NCBI RefSeq assembly: GCF_008011855.1
Contig: NZ_VOUX01000002.1
Span: 310,001-374,000, forward strand
DNA from: Serratia bockelmannii
GTDB taxonomy: Bacteria; Pseudomonadota; Gammaproteobacteria; Enterobacterales; Enterobacteriaceae
DNA length: 64,000 nt
Reading direction: 5' to 3'
Positions 29,424-37,576 of this stretch are shown in pieces (within the stretch, counting starts at the first letter, position 1; each line of letters begins with the position of its first letter). The notes beneath the pieces are model-generated. The model saw nothing but the letters and a program-made list of their open reading frames with translations. It searched no databases and had not been told where the DNA came from. A program made the position numbers and the translations under genes.

Positions 29424-30653
29424 ATGGCATCCGCGTTAGGTTGGCTTGATCACGATGCAAACGCACAGGCCAAAACGTTAAATATTCTTGCGCTCTTTCA
29501 ACAAAAAGAGAGCCGAGATGAGCTGGGTATCGGCACTATCAGAGATAGTTTTGCTGAACAACTATTTCCAGGAACCAGCACCATTCAAACCCGTTTACGC
29601 TACATGCTTTTTGTTCCATGGATCTATCAGCGTCTCGAAAATAAACGCATATCCGCTGCAAACTTTGGTTCCCAGGCCGACCGGGACGAACGCGCCTTAA
29701 TTATTCCCCTCTCCCGGCTCGAAGAAGATTCGGCCGGTACATTTGGTAAAAACTCACGCGAAAAGCTTAAACGCCTGCCCAGCTCCGTTTACTGGTCTGG
29801 GCTGCGGCGCTGGGGTATTCGCGAGATCCTGTGGTCGCAGGAAGAATATCATCGACGTGTTGATGAACTTTATCGCTCACGCACTGAAATCAGTGAGCAG
29901 AAATATAAAGAAGAAAATCGTGGTGATATGGGCGACACCAGCTTGTACAAACCAGCCCAGAGCTGGCACTCCAGCCTGCCTGCGCCACCGCCCAATTTTC
30001 CTGATGATGCAACGTTTGCACTAACACGCCAGGAAGCCAGCTTTCTTCGCGACCGTATTCAATTGTCCTGCAAAGGCAGTCTGTTGGCTTGGCTGACGCT
30101 GCATAGCGAACCAGCAGATGTGAGTTCACCATGGGAACATCCGGATTACGCGAAATTCCCGGACGATCTCAAGGAACTGTTGACTCACGCGCGGCTTTTT
30201 TCTTATGCGATGCACGGCGCAGCCCTGCTTTATAACTATTTACTTGCCAAAGAACGAGCAGATAACGACCTTCTGTCTCAACACCATGACAGCTTCGTCG
30301 CTTGGTTTACCTCACTCCCCCGCAAGGACATCTCGACCTGGTCGCTCGAGCGCATGTGGGAACTCACCGCCGGGCCGGACTATAGCATTAGTCTCAAGAC
30401 CCGCCGCTTTGTGGGACAGTGGATTACCCTTATCCGACAATCCTCTGGGACATTACTCACCAGTAAAGAAGCCTGTGCACTTATCCGTGCCCGCGAAATA
30501 GCGCTTAAAGGCCCGCGTTCACGCTTTAAAAACAGACGTGCACTGGAGCAATGGAGTGGATATGCCGGAACCTTGCGGCTGGTTTATCGCTGGCATAACG
30601 TCCAGATAGTGCTTAACGATCTGGCGCAAGGTCTCAGGAGAGAAGAATGTTAA
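29424..30653 (+). CDS. DUF6361 protein, first gene of an Azaca-like defence operon
   Basis: 409 residues. The start (MASALGWLDHDANAQAKTLN, GTIRDSFAEQLFPGTSTIQTRLRY cut short) is what DUF6361 proteins look like: an opening GWLD...L, then a segment ending RxRYxLFVPW. The rest is helical and soluble, rich in Trp and Arg. Its biochemical role is unknown. It is followed, with short overlaps, by a phospholipase D protein and a helicase; the three-gene order matches, as I recall, Azaca (ZacABC), reported as anti-phage. That naming is from memory. AAGGAAAT precedes the ATG. Confidence 0.7.
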   Translation: MASALGWLDHDANAQAKTLNILALFQQKESRDELGIGTIRDSFAEQLFPGTSTIQTRLRYMLFVPWIYQRLENKRISAANFGSQADRDERALIIPLSRLEEDSAGTFGKNSREKLKRLPSSVYWSGLRRWGIREILWSQEEYHRRVDELYRSRTEISEQKYKEENRGDMGDTSLYKPAQSWHSSLPAPPPNFPDDATFALTRQEASFLRDRIQLSCKGSLLAWLTLHSEPADVSSPWEHPDYAKFPDDLKELLTHARLFSYAMHGAALLYNYLLAKERADNDLLSQHHDSFVAWFTSLPRKDISTWSLERMWELTAGPDYSISLKTRRFVGQWITLIRQSSGTLLTSKEACALIRAREIALKGPRSRFKNRRALEQWSGYAGTLRLVYRWHNVQIVLNDLAQGLRREEC

Positions 30654-32443
30654 ACCCCAACAATCGCAGCTTATATACTTCGGCACTGACCTCTCCACCC
30701 GGCATGGTGTTTGATGAAGCCATCGCCACCAGCTTTTCACTCGACCCGGTATTTTTACTGCAGGCGCCTGTCTATTTGGCGTTCACAGCGACTGACAGCA
30801 ATCGTGCTCAGGATCCGCTGTCCATTTTTGAAGCCATTCGTCGTTATTCCGAACGGATCACGGTGTACGTCCAAAAAGGGCGTATTCAAATCCCCATAAA
30901 GCTCAAGCCCAACCCCTTATTCGGCCTGCTTGAGGAGATGATTGCTGAATCAACAGCCAAAGGCCGCGGAGTCTTTCACCCCAAAACCTGGGCGATCCGT
31001 TTTATCAATCCTGAAACAGACGAAGTGATGTACCGGCTGGTCGTACTGAGTCGAAATTTAACTACCGATTCATCCTGGGACCTCTCTTTGCAACTGGACG
31101 GCTACCCCGTAAAACGTAAGCAAAGTGCCAATAAAGCGCTGGTGCATTTATTCTCCACACTGCCCAAACGGGCGACGGGAAAAATGGCGAAACATCGCCG
31201 AGCGCAGGCGCAGCGCTTTGCAGATGAACTGTTGTATGTGGAATGGGAATGTCCCGCTGGCTTTGATGAGGTCGCGTTTTTCCTGCCTGGCGAAGGATAC
31301 GACTGGCAGCCACCCGAATCGGAACGCGCGGTGGTTATCTCACCATTTTGCACCGACGAGGCACTGCAACACATCGTGAAGCATTGCCAGCAAGCCGATG
31401 CGCTGATTTCACGCCCGGACACTCTGCTTGCCTTGAGTGAAGAGACGCGCGGCCTTTTCACACGTCAGCTTCACCTTGACGATGCCGCAGAAGAGCAAGC
31501 ATCCGACGAGAATACCCCTGACGACATCATCGCTTCCGGCCTGCATGCCAAAGCGTATCTGTTTGAAAATGGCCAGGACAGCGAGCTGGTTCTGGGTTCA
31601 GCAAATGCCACCAACGCAGCACTACTGGGGAAAACGAACTGCGAAATTTTAGTTTCGCTCAAGGGTAAGAAAAAGCACATAGGCACCATTGATGACCTTC
31701 TGAGCAGCGATGGAATGGAAAGCTATCTGCAAGATTTCGACCCTGCCCAGCCGTTTGAACCCGATGTCCTGCGTGTAGAAGCCGAGTCCCACGTTGAACA
31801 GGCACGTGAGTTGCTCGCCGACGCCGAATTGACTCTTCACTGTCACCCCGGTGGAAACGACCAAAGCTGGGCATTGTGGCTTGTCGGTGAAATTCCTGAG
31901 CTACCGGGTATCGTGCAGGTAACTGCGTGGCCCGTGACGGTATCAGACGGACTTGGCTGTAGCCTGCTGGACCCGGCCGATGGGAATAAAAGAGCACTCG
32001 GTGAGTTTTCAGTCCCAGCCATTACCGGGCTGACAGCGTTTTCCCTTAAAACATCGCACCCGGATGTATCGGTCAGATTTGTCCTCAATCTGCCGATTGA
32101 TACCTTACCCCCCGATCGCCACGCAATGATTTTACAAAGCAGCATGCAGAAACAGGATTTTCTGCGTTATCTGTTGATGTTGATAGGCGAGGCGGGACAG
32201 CAATCCTTCTTTGCCGAAAACGCCTTTGGCGATGGCCATTTCTTTACAAGGCTTGCCAGTGGCGAAGAATTTGCCGTGCTGGAAGAGCTGACGCGTATCT
32301 ATAGCCGTGAGCCTGAACGCTTAAAAGATATCGCCGCGCTGATTGGCAATATGCGCAAAGGACAAAGCGACATGATTCCGCAAGATTTTCTTGCTTTGTG
32401 GGCCGTATTTGAATCAGCCATGGGAGGACGAAATGGCCGATAA
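30647..32443 (+). CDS. Phospholipase D-like (HKD) protein, second gene of the operon
   Basis: 598 residues with two PLD-type motifs: FHPKTWAIRF ... SRNLT at about 105-140 and LHAKAYLFENG ... LGSANAT at about 300-325 (HxK plus the downstream GSxN). Two HxK motifs in one chain form one active site in this family, used here most likely as a nuclease; such modules accompany helicases in restriction-like systems. The C-terminal 250 residues are not recognised. The start overlaps the DUF6361 stop by 7 bases and its end overlaps the helicase start by 11, so the operon is tightly coupled. Confidence 0.8.
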   Translation: MLNPNNRSLYTSALTSPPGMVFDEAIATSFSLDPVFLLQAPVYLAFTATDSNRAQDPLSIFEAIRRYSERITVYVQKGRIQIPIKLKPNPLFGLLEEMIAESTAKGRGVFHPKTWAIRFINPETDEVMYRLVVLSRNLTTDSSWDLSLQLDGYPVKRKQSANKALVHLFSTLPKRATGKMAKHRRAQAQRFADELLYVEWECPAGFDEVAFFLPGEGYDWQPPESERAVVISPFCTDEALQHIVKHCQQADALISRPDTLLALSEETRGLFTRQLHLDDAAEEQASDENTPDDIIASGLHAKAYLFENGQDSELVLGSANATNAALLGKTNCEILVSLKGKKKHIGTIDDLLSSDGMESYLQDFDPAQPFEPDVLRVEAESHVEQARELLADAELTLHCHPGGNDQSWALWLVGEIPELPGIVQVTAWPVTVSDGLGCSLLDPADGNKRALGEFSVPAITGLTAFSLKTSHPDVSVRFVLNLPIDTLPPDRHAMILQSSMQKQDFLRYLLMLIGEAGQQSFFAENAFGDGHFFTRLASGEEFAVLEELTRIYSREPERLKDIAALIGNMRKGQSDMIPQDFLALWAVFESAMGGRNGR

Positions 32444-35400
32444 GCACCCCAGTATTATCGCCCCGCTCACGGGATTGAAAGATTTTCAGCAACGCACCGT
32501 AAATTATGTTTTTCAGCAATTTTACGGTGATAAACAGCAAAATCGCTTTCTGGTCGCCGATGAAGTTGGTCTGGGAAAAACGATGGTTGCCCGCGGCATC
32601 ATCGCCAAAGCCATCGAGCATTTACAGGATAAAGTTGACCGTATCGACATCATTTATATCTGTTCAAATGCGGCTATCGCTGCGCAGAATATCAAGCGCC
32701 TGAATGTCAGCAATGAGACGCAATTTTCGCACTCAACCCGCCTGACACTCCTGCCAAAACAGGTACGGTCTCTGCGCAAAAACAGAATCAATTTTATCAG
32801 TCTAACGCCGAATACCGCCCTCGATCATACCCGCAGTCGTGGCGGCCATAAAGAAGAGCGCGCGATCCTGTATCGCATTTTGTACGATTTACCGCTGGCT
32901 AAAGGCGAGCGTCGTGAACGTTTACGCATGGGTATGCTTAACCTGCTTCAGGCAACAGCAAATCGGCCAGGCTGGTGTTCCGCGGTTGACCAGCTTTCTG
33001 TCGACGACATTGACAGGGAACTGGCAAAAGATTTTCGCCGCCAGGTTCTGGACGATACCGAACTGTACGCTCAACTCAAAGAAGGTTGTGAATGTTTTGC
33101 CGATAATGACGAGGACGGCGAAACACACGATTCTGAACTGCGTTACGCCCTGATCGGCAAACTCAGAAGCAAACTGGCTTCCGTGTGCTTATCTGCGCTG
33201 GAACCCGATCTGGTTATCCTTGATGAATTTCAGCGATTTAAAGCCTTACTCGATGGTGACGATGAAGCCGCACTGCTGGCCAAAGCGCTCTTTGAGCAGC
33301 CCGACGTGCGCGTGCTCTTGCTCTCAGCGACCCCGTATAAAATGTTCACCCTCGATCAGGAAAGCGAAGAAGATAACCACTACGCCGACTTTATCCGTAC
33401 ATTGCAGTTTTTGTACAACGATGACAGTCAAATCAAAGATATTCAGCGGCACTTGCTCCATCACCGTACCGCATTGCACGCTTCAGAAAACGCAGCGGAG
33501 ACAAAAAAAGCACTGGAGCAGGCTTTATTACAGGTAATGTGCCGTACCGAACGGGTAACGATGACTCAAAAGTTGGATGCGATGACGAAAGAAGTCTCGC
33601 AACCGGCAATGATTACGCCAGCCGACCTTTATCACGCGGCAGCCGTTGATGGCGTAGCCATGGAAGTACAAGCTCGCGATATCCTCGAATACTGGAAATC
33701 GATACCTTATCTTTTCAATTTCCTGAAACATTACGAATTACGAACCCTTATGGATAAGGCACTGAAATCCCCTTCTGATGCGTTGCGTAAACTCGTTAAA
33801 TCAGCAAAACCTCAGTTGCTGACGAAGGCAAAGCTGGAACGCTACCAACCGTTAGATGCCGCAAATCCCCGTATGCGGATGCTGTTTGAAGACACGCTGG
33901 ATAAAGGCATGTGGCAGCTTTTGTGGATGCCGCCATCACTGCCTTACGTGACACCAGACGGGGTATATGCCAACAAAGGCAGCCTGACCAAAACGCTGGT
34001 CTTTTCCGCCTGGAGTGCAGTACCCAATGCAATTGCCACTGTCTGCTCTTATGAAGCCGAACGACGCATGATTGGTTCCGATCCCCAAATTCTGCACAGC
34101 CAGTTCAAGAAAAAAGTAAAACCCCTGCTCAATTTTGCGAAATCATCAAAAGATGGTCGCCTCACCGGCATGCCCGTTATTGCCTGGATGCTACCGTCAC
34201 CGACGCTCGCACGTCATATCGATCCACTTGAAATTGCCCGCCAAAACGCCGGCGAGCCGCTGAGCGTGAAGGCCGTAAGAGCGATTGCAACAGCGAAATG
34301 TGAAGCGCTGCTTGAGACACTGGGCAATGGCGGGCCGGGGCCCCGTGCGGACGAACGCTGGTACTGGGCAGCCCCAGCGTTGTTGGATGCCCGTACCGCA
34401 ACGCCAGACTGGTGGCAGGGTGAACATTACTGGTACACCGGGCCATCCCAGGATGAACCGGCTGAGAACTTCCAGGAACATATCGATCAGTTTGCCGGGA
34501 TGGCAAATGGTGACATCCCTCTCGGCCCACGCCCTGACGATCTGACAGAGGTTCTCTGTGACTTCGCGCTTGCCAGCCCCGGCACATGTGCCCTCCGGGC
34601 GCTCAGCCGTATCGGCACAGGACTGAGAATCGATTCGGCAGAGATGTTGTCTGCCGCAGCGAAGATAGCCTCTGGATTTCGTTCGCTCTACAACCTGGCA
34701 GAGAGCATTTCGCTTCTGCGCGGCACCGGGGATGATACTTACTGGCGGCTAACACTGCGTTATGGCATTGATGGCAACATTCAGGCCATGCTGGATGAGT
34801 ATGTCCATACGCTGCTGGAGTCGATGGGGTTACAGCATGAGCCAGCCGGGGAGCAACTGGCGGCTATTGCGTCCCGTATTCAAGCTGTGGTTTCACTGCG
34901 TACCACACAATTGAATGTTGAAGAGTTCAAAACGAACAAGGGCAATTATACCTGGAGCGATTTATATACACGTTGTCGCTTTGCTTTACGCTACGGTCAG
35001 TTGAGAGACGACACGGATCAAGCCGTCGCACATGCTGAATCGGTAAAAGATGCGTTTAACTCCCCCTTCCACCCCTTTGTATTGGCTTCCACCTCAATCG
35101 GGCAAGAGGGGCTCGATTTTCACACCTGGTGTCATGCGGTGATGCACTGGAATCTACCGTCAAACCCGGTCGATCTAGAACAGCGTGAAGGACGAGTACA
35201 CCGTTATAAGGGCCATGCGGTAAGGAAGAATATTGCCGAGCATTATGGTTTGAGTGCACTGTATTCACTGGCAGAAAGTGCAGATCCATGGGCACAGCTC
35301 TTCGCGCTTGCGGCAAGCCAGCGCAAAGCTGGACAGTCGGATCTGATTCCCTACTGGATTTTTGAAGAAGGGACCTCTCGCGTCGAACGCAGGGTTCCCA

Positions 35401-35582
35401 TACTGCCGTACAGCAAAGAAAGCATTAAGTTTAAGCGGCTCAAGCGAGAACTTGCACTCTACCGTATTGTCTTTGGCCAGCCGCGCCAGGAAGATTTACT
35501 GTTCGGCCTGAAACATAGTGGCGATGAGTCTTTAACGGATATGGCACAGTGGCTTATCTCTCTTGAACCACCAAAGGTGTGA
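32433..35582 (+). CDS. SNF2-like superfamily 2 helicase, third gene of the operon
   Basis: 1049 residues. Motif I GLGKT is at 46-50 (VADEVGLGKTMVARG); the Walker B-type motif is ILDEFQRFK (about 265), motif III LLLSATPYKMF (about 300), and the C-terminal lobe has STSIGQEGLDFH and QREGRVHRYKGH. Between the lobes lies a long unrecognised helical region (about 370-820), perhaps for partner or target binding. Likely a dsDNA translocase working with the PLD nuclease. The ATG at 32433 follows GGGAGG; the frame could start earlier without such a site. Confidence 0.82.
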   Translation: MADKHPSIIAPLTGLKDFQQRTVNYVFQQFYGDKQQNRFLVADEVGLGKTMVARGIIAKAIEHLQDKVDRIDIIYICSNAAIAAQNIKRLNVSNETQFSHSTRLTLLPKQVRSLRKNRINFISLTPNTALDHTRSRGGHKEERAILYRILYDLPLAKGERRERLRMGMLNLLQATANRPGWCSAVDQLSVDDIDRELAKDFRRQVLDDTELYAQLKEGCECFADNDEDGETHDSELRYALIGKLRSKLASVCLSALEPDLVILDEFQRFKALLDGDDEAALLAKALFEQPDVRVLLLSATPYKMFTLDQESEEDNHYADFIRTLQFLYNDDSQIKDIQRHLLHHRTALHASENAAETKKALEQALLQVMCRTERVTMTQKLDAMTKEVSQPAMITPADLYHAAAVDGVAMEVQARDILEYWKSIPYLFNFLKHYELRTLMDKALKSPSDALRKLVKSAKPQLLTKAKLERYQPLDAANPRMRMLFEDTLDKGMWQLLWMPPSLPYVTPDGVYANKGSLTKTLVFSAWSAVPNAIATVCSYEAERRMIGSDPQILHSQFKKKVKPLLNFAKSSKDGRLTGMPVIAWMLPSPTLARHIDPLEIARQNAGEPLSVKAVRAIATAKCEALLETLGNGGPGPRADERWYWAAPALLDARTATPDWWQGEHYWYTGPSQDEPAENFQEHIDQFAGMANGDIPLGPRPDDLTEVLCDFALASPGTCALRALSRIGTGLRIDSAEMLSAAAKIASGFRSLYNLAESISLLRGTGDDTYWRLTLRYGIDGNIQAMLDEYVHTLLESMGLQHEPAGEQLAAIASRIQAVVSLRTTQLNVEEFKTNKGNYTWSDLYTRCRFALRYGQLRDDTDQAVAHAESVKDAFNSPFHPFVLASTSIGQEGLDFHTWCHAVMHWNLPSNPVDLEQREGRVHRYKGHAVRKNIAEHYGLSALYSLAESADPWAQLFALAASQRKAGQSDLIPYWIFEEGTSRVERRVPILPYSKESIKFKRLKRELALYRIVFGQPRQEDLLFGLKHSGDESLTDMAQWLISLEPPKV

Positions 35583-35739
35583 TCCACTGAAGGTATCCGC
35601 CTCCTTTTGTAGCCATAAGGTTAGTTGGTCGGAGAGTTACCGATAAGACTATCCCTTTATGATAGGATGTAACCTAACAAAACCAACCAAGCTAACTAAC
35701 AGAATTTAATCATTAGAATTAGTAAGTTAAGGAATATGT
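35583..35739. promoter_or_regulatory. Promoter region of the type III restriction-modification operon
   Basis: 157 bases without a gene. GGTTAGTTGGT (35619-35629) is partly complementary to TAACC, ACCAACC and CTAAC words at 35670-35696, so folding or a symmetric regulator site is possible. Base composition changes here from about half GC to AT-rich, a likely module junction. Confidence 0.35.
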
Positions 35740-37575
35740 ATGCCAACTTTGGATTTTAAAGGTAAGCAGTTTGTTTATTCCCATCATCTGAGCGTACCTT
35801 TTCGCGAGTTAAAAGTAGAAACGGATAAATCTTTACCACTAGAAGGCAGCTCACCTTCACTCGATGACAACCTGATCATCCACGGTGATAATCTAGAAGC
35901 CCTTAAAGCTTTGCTGCCAACCCATGCAGGTAAGGTGGACTGTATCTTTATCGATCCGCCTTACAACACGGGTAATGAAGGCTGGTGCTATAACGACAAT
36001 GTACGCTCACCGCTCATGCAAGAGTGGCTTAAAAAATCAGCAAATCCTGTTGATAAAGAGGATCTAGAGCGTCATGACAAGTGGTTATGCATGATGTGGC
36101 CTAGGTTGGCTCTTTTGAAAGAGTTGTTGGCTGATGAAGGCAGTATTTGGATGACTCTGGATGATAATGAGATCCACAGAGCCCGCTTGCTTTTTGATGA
36201 GATATTTGGTGAAGACAACTTCGTTGCTTGTTGTGCATGGGAAAAAACCTATACACCTAAAAGTAATGGTAGGGTTATCAGTACGGATCATGATTATGTT
36301 TTAGTTTATTCAAAAACATCGCAGTTTGTCGATCATGGTTGGAATTATCTTGCTAAAAATGAAGAGCAGATCGGTCGCTATAAGAATCCAGATAATGACC
36401 CTAATGGGCCCTGGAGAACATATCCGTTGGATGTACGTACGGAAGATAGCGAACGTCGAGAAAAATATCGCTATGAAGTTACATTACCATCAGGGAGAGT
36501 AGTTAAACCAGCTAAAGGTAGGCATTGGGCTTTGCCTGAACATGAATTTATACGGCAGATGGACGCTGGCGAAATTTATTTCGGTAAAAAAGGTGATGCA
36601 ATGCCGACGAAGAAGGCTTATTACGACCCAAATGAAGATAAGGGAGTAATAGCTCGCAGCTGGTGGACATATAAAGATGTGAAGGGTAATCAAGACGCGA
36701 AGAAAACTTTGCTCGATATATTTGGTGATGTTGAAACAGATTTTCTTACACCAAAGCCATATCAGTTGATTCAGAGGGTATTGGAAATAGCAACAGATAA
36801 AGAAGCTGTAATTTTAGATTCTTTTGCGGGTTCAGGGACTACAGCTCATGCGGTTCTAGAGATGAATAGAATTGATGGCGGAAATCGCAAGTTTATTCTA
36901 ATCGAGTGTGAGGATTATTGTGATCGCACTACAGCAGCTCGTGTTCGCGGAGTCATAAAAGGTTATTCTTTTAAAGGTAAGCAAAAAAAAGAACTGCTTA
37001 CTGAAAAAATCACTTGGTCAATATTTGAGAAAAAACATACCGAGTTACTTGAAAAAATCGCTAAAGTTGAAGCGAAGCATAATAAAGAATTCGATAAGAT
37101 AAAAAAAGATCTGAAAGATGGCGTTCTAACTGTTACCGGTGAGCGAAAAATCGATGAATTTGCCCCAGGTATTGGTGGAAGCTTTACCTATTGTACCTTG
37201 GGCGAGCCCATTCAAATTGAAACTCTATTGACTGGCGAAAAAATGCCATCATTTGACGCATTGGCACGTTATGTATTTTATACTGCCACAGGACAATCCT
37301 TAGAAACTGTTGCGAAAGCCTCTGCTGATGGTTTTATCGGTGAAACAGATCTCTTCCGTATTCACTTATTCTACCGTCCTGAAAGTGAATGGCTGCGCTC
37401 TAATGAAGCTGCACTTAACGCTGACAAGGTTGAGATTATCGAAAAAAATAACACGACTAAAAAACGCACTATCGCTTTTGCTGTCGCTAAGTTTATGAGC
37501 CAAAAAGACTTAACTGAAAAACGTATAGAGTTTTGTCAGTTACCATACGCCATCCATCGGATTATGGGGGCATAA
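35740..37575 (+). CDS. mod: Type III DNA methyltransferase Mod (N6-adenine, beta class)
   Basis: 611 residues. The catalytic DPPY is at 72-75 (IDPPYNTGNEGW) and the AdoMet motif LDSFAGSGTTAHAV at 359-372; catalytic motif before AdoMet motif defines the beta class used by type III Mod. The target-recognition region lies between them (about 130-330). As in EcoP1/EcoP15, Mod sets sequence specificity and joins Res for cleavage. Res begins one base after the Mod stop. The gene is more AT-rich than the defence genes before it. An A8 tract at 36983-36990 is the only notable simple repeat. Confidence 0.9.
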   Translation: MPTLDFKGKQFVYSHHLSVPFRELKVETDKSLPLEGSSPSLDDNLIIHGDNLEALKALLPTHAGKVDCIFIDPPYNTGNEGWCYNDNVRSPLMQEWLKKSANPVDKEDLERHDKWLCMMWPRLALLKELLADEGSIWMTLDDNEIHRARLLFDEIFGEDNFVACCAWEKTYTPKSNGRVISTDHDYVLVYSKTSQFVDHGWNYLAKNEEQIGRYKNPDNDPNGPWRTYPLDVRTEDSERREKYRYEVTLPSGRVVKPAKGRHWALPEHEFIRQMDAGEIYFGKKGDAMPTKKAYYDPNEDKGVIARSWWTYKDVKGNQDAKKTLLDIFGDVETDFLTPKPYQLIQRVLEIATDKEAVILDSFAGSGTTAHAVLEMNRIDGGNRKFILIECEDYCDRTTAARVRGVIKGYSFKGKQKKELLTEKITWSIFEKKHTELLEKIAKVEAKHNKEFDKIKKDLKDGVLTVTGERKIDEFAPGIGGSFTYCTLGEPIQIETLLTGEKMPSFDALARYVFYTATGQSLETVAKASADGFIGETDLFRIHLFYRPESEWLRSNEAALNADKVEIIEKNNTTKKRTIAFAVAKFMSQKDLTEKRIEFCQLPYAIHRIMGA

Positions 37576-37576
37576 C

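Noticed and set aside
36983-36990. A8 tract in mod as a phase-variation switch
   Set aside because: Phase-variable mod genes usually carry long tetra- or pentanucleotide repeats; a single A8 in an AT-rich gene is weak evidence.
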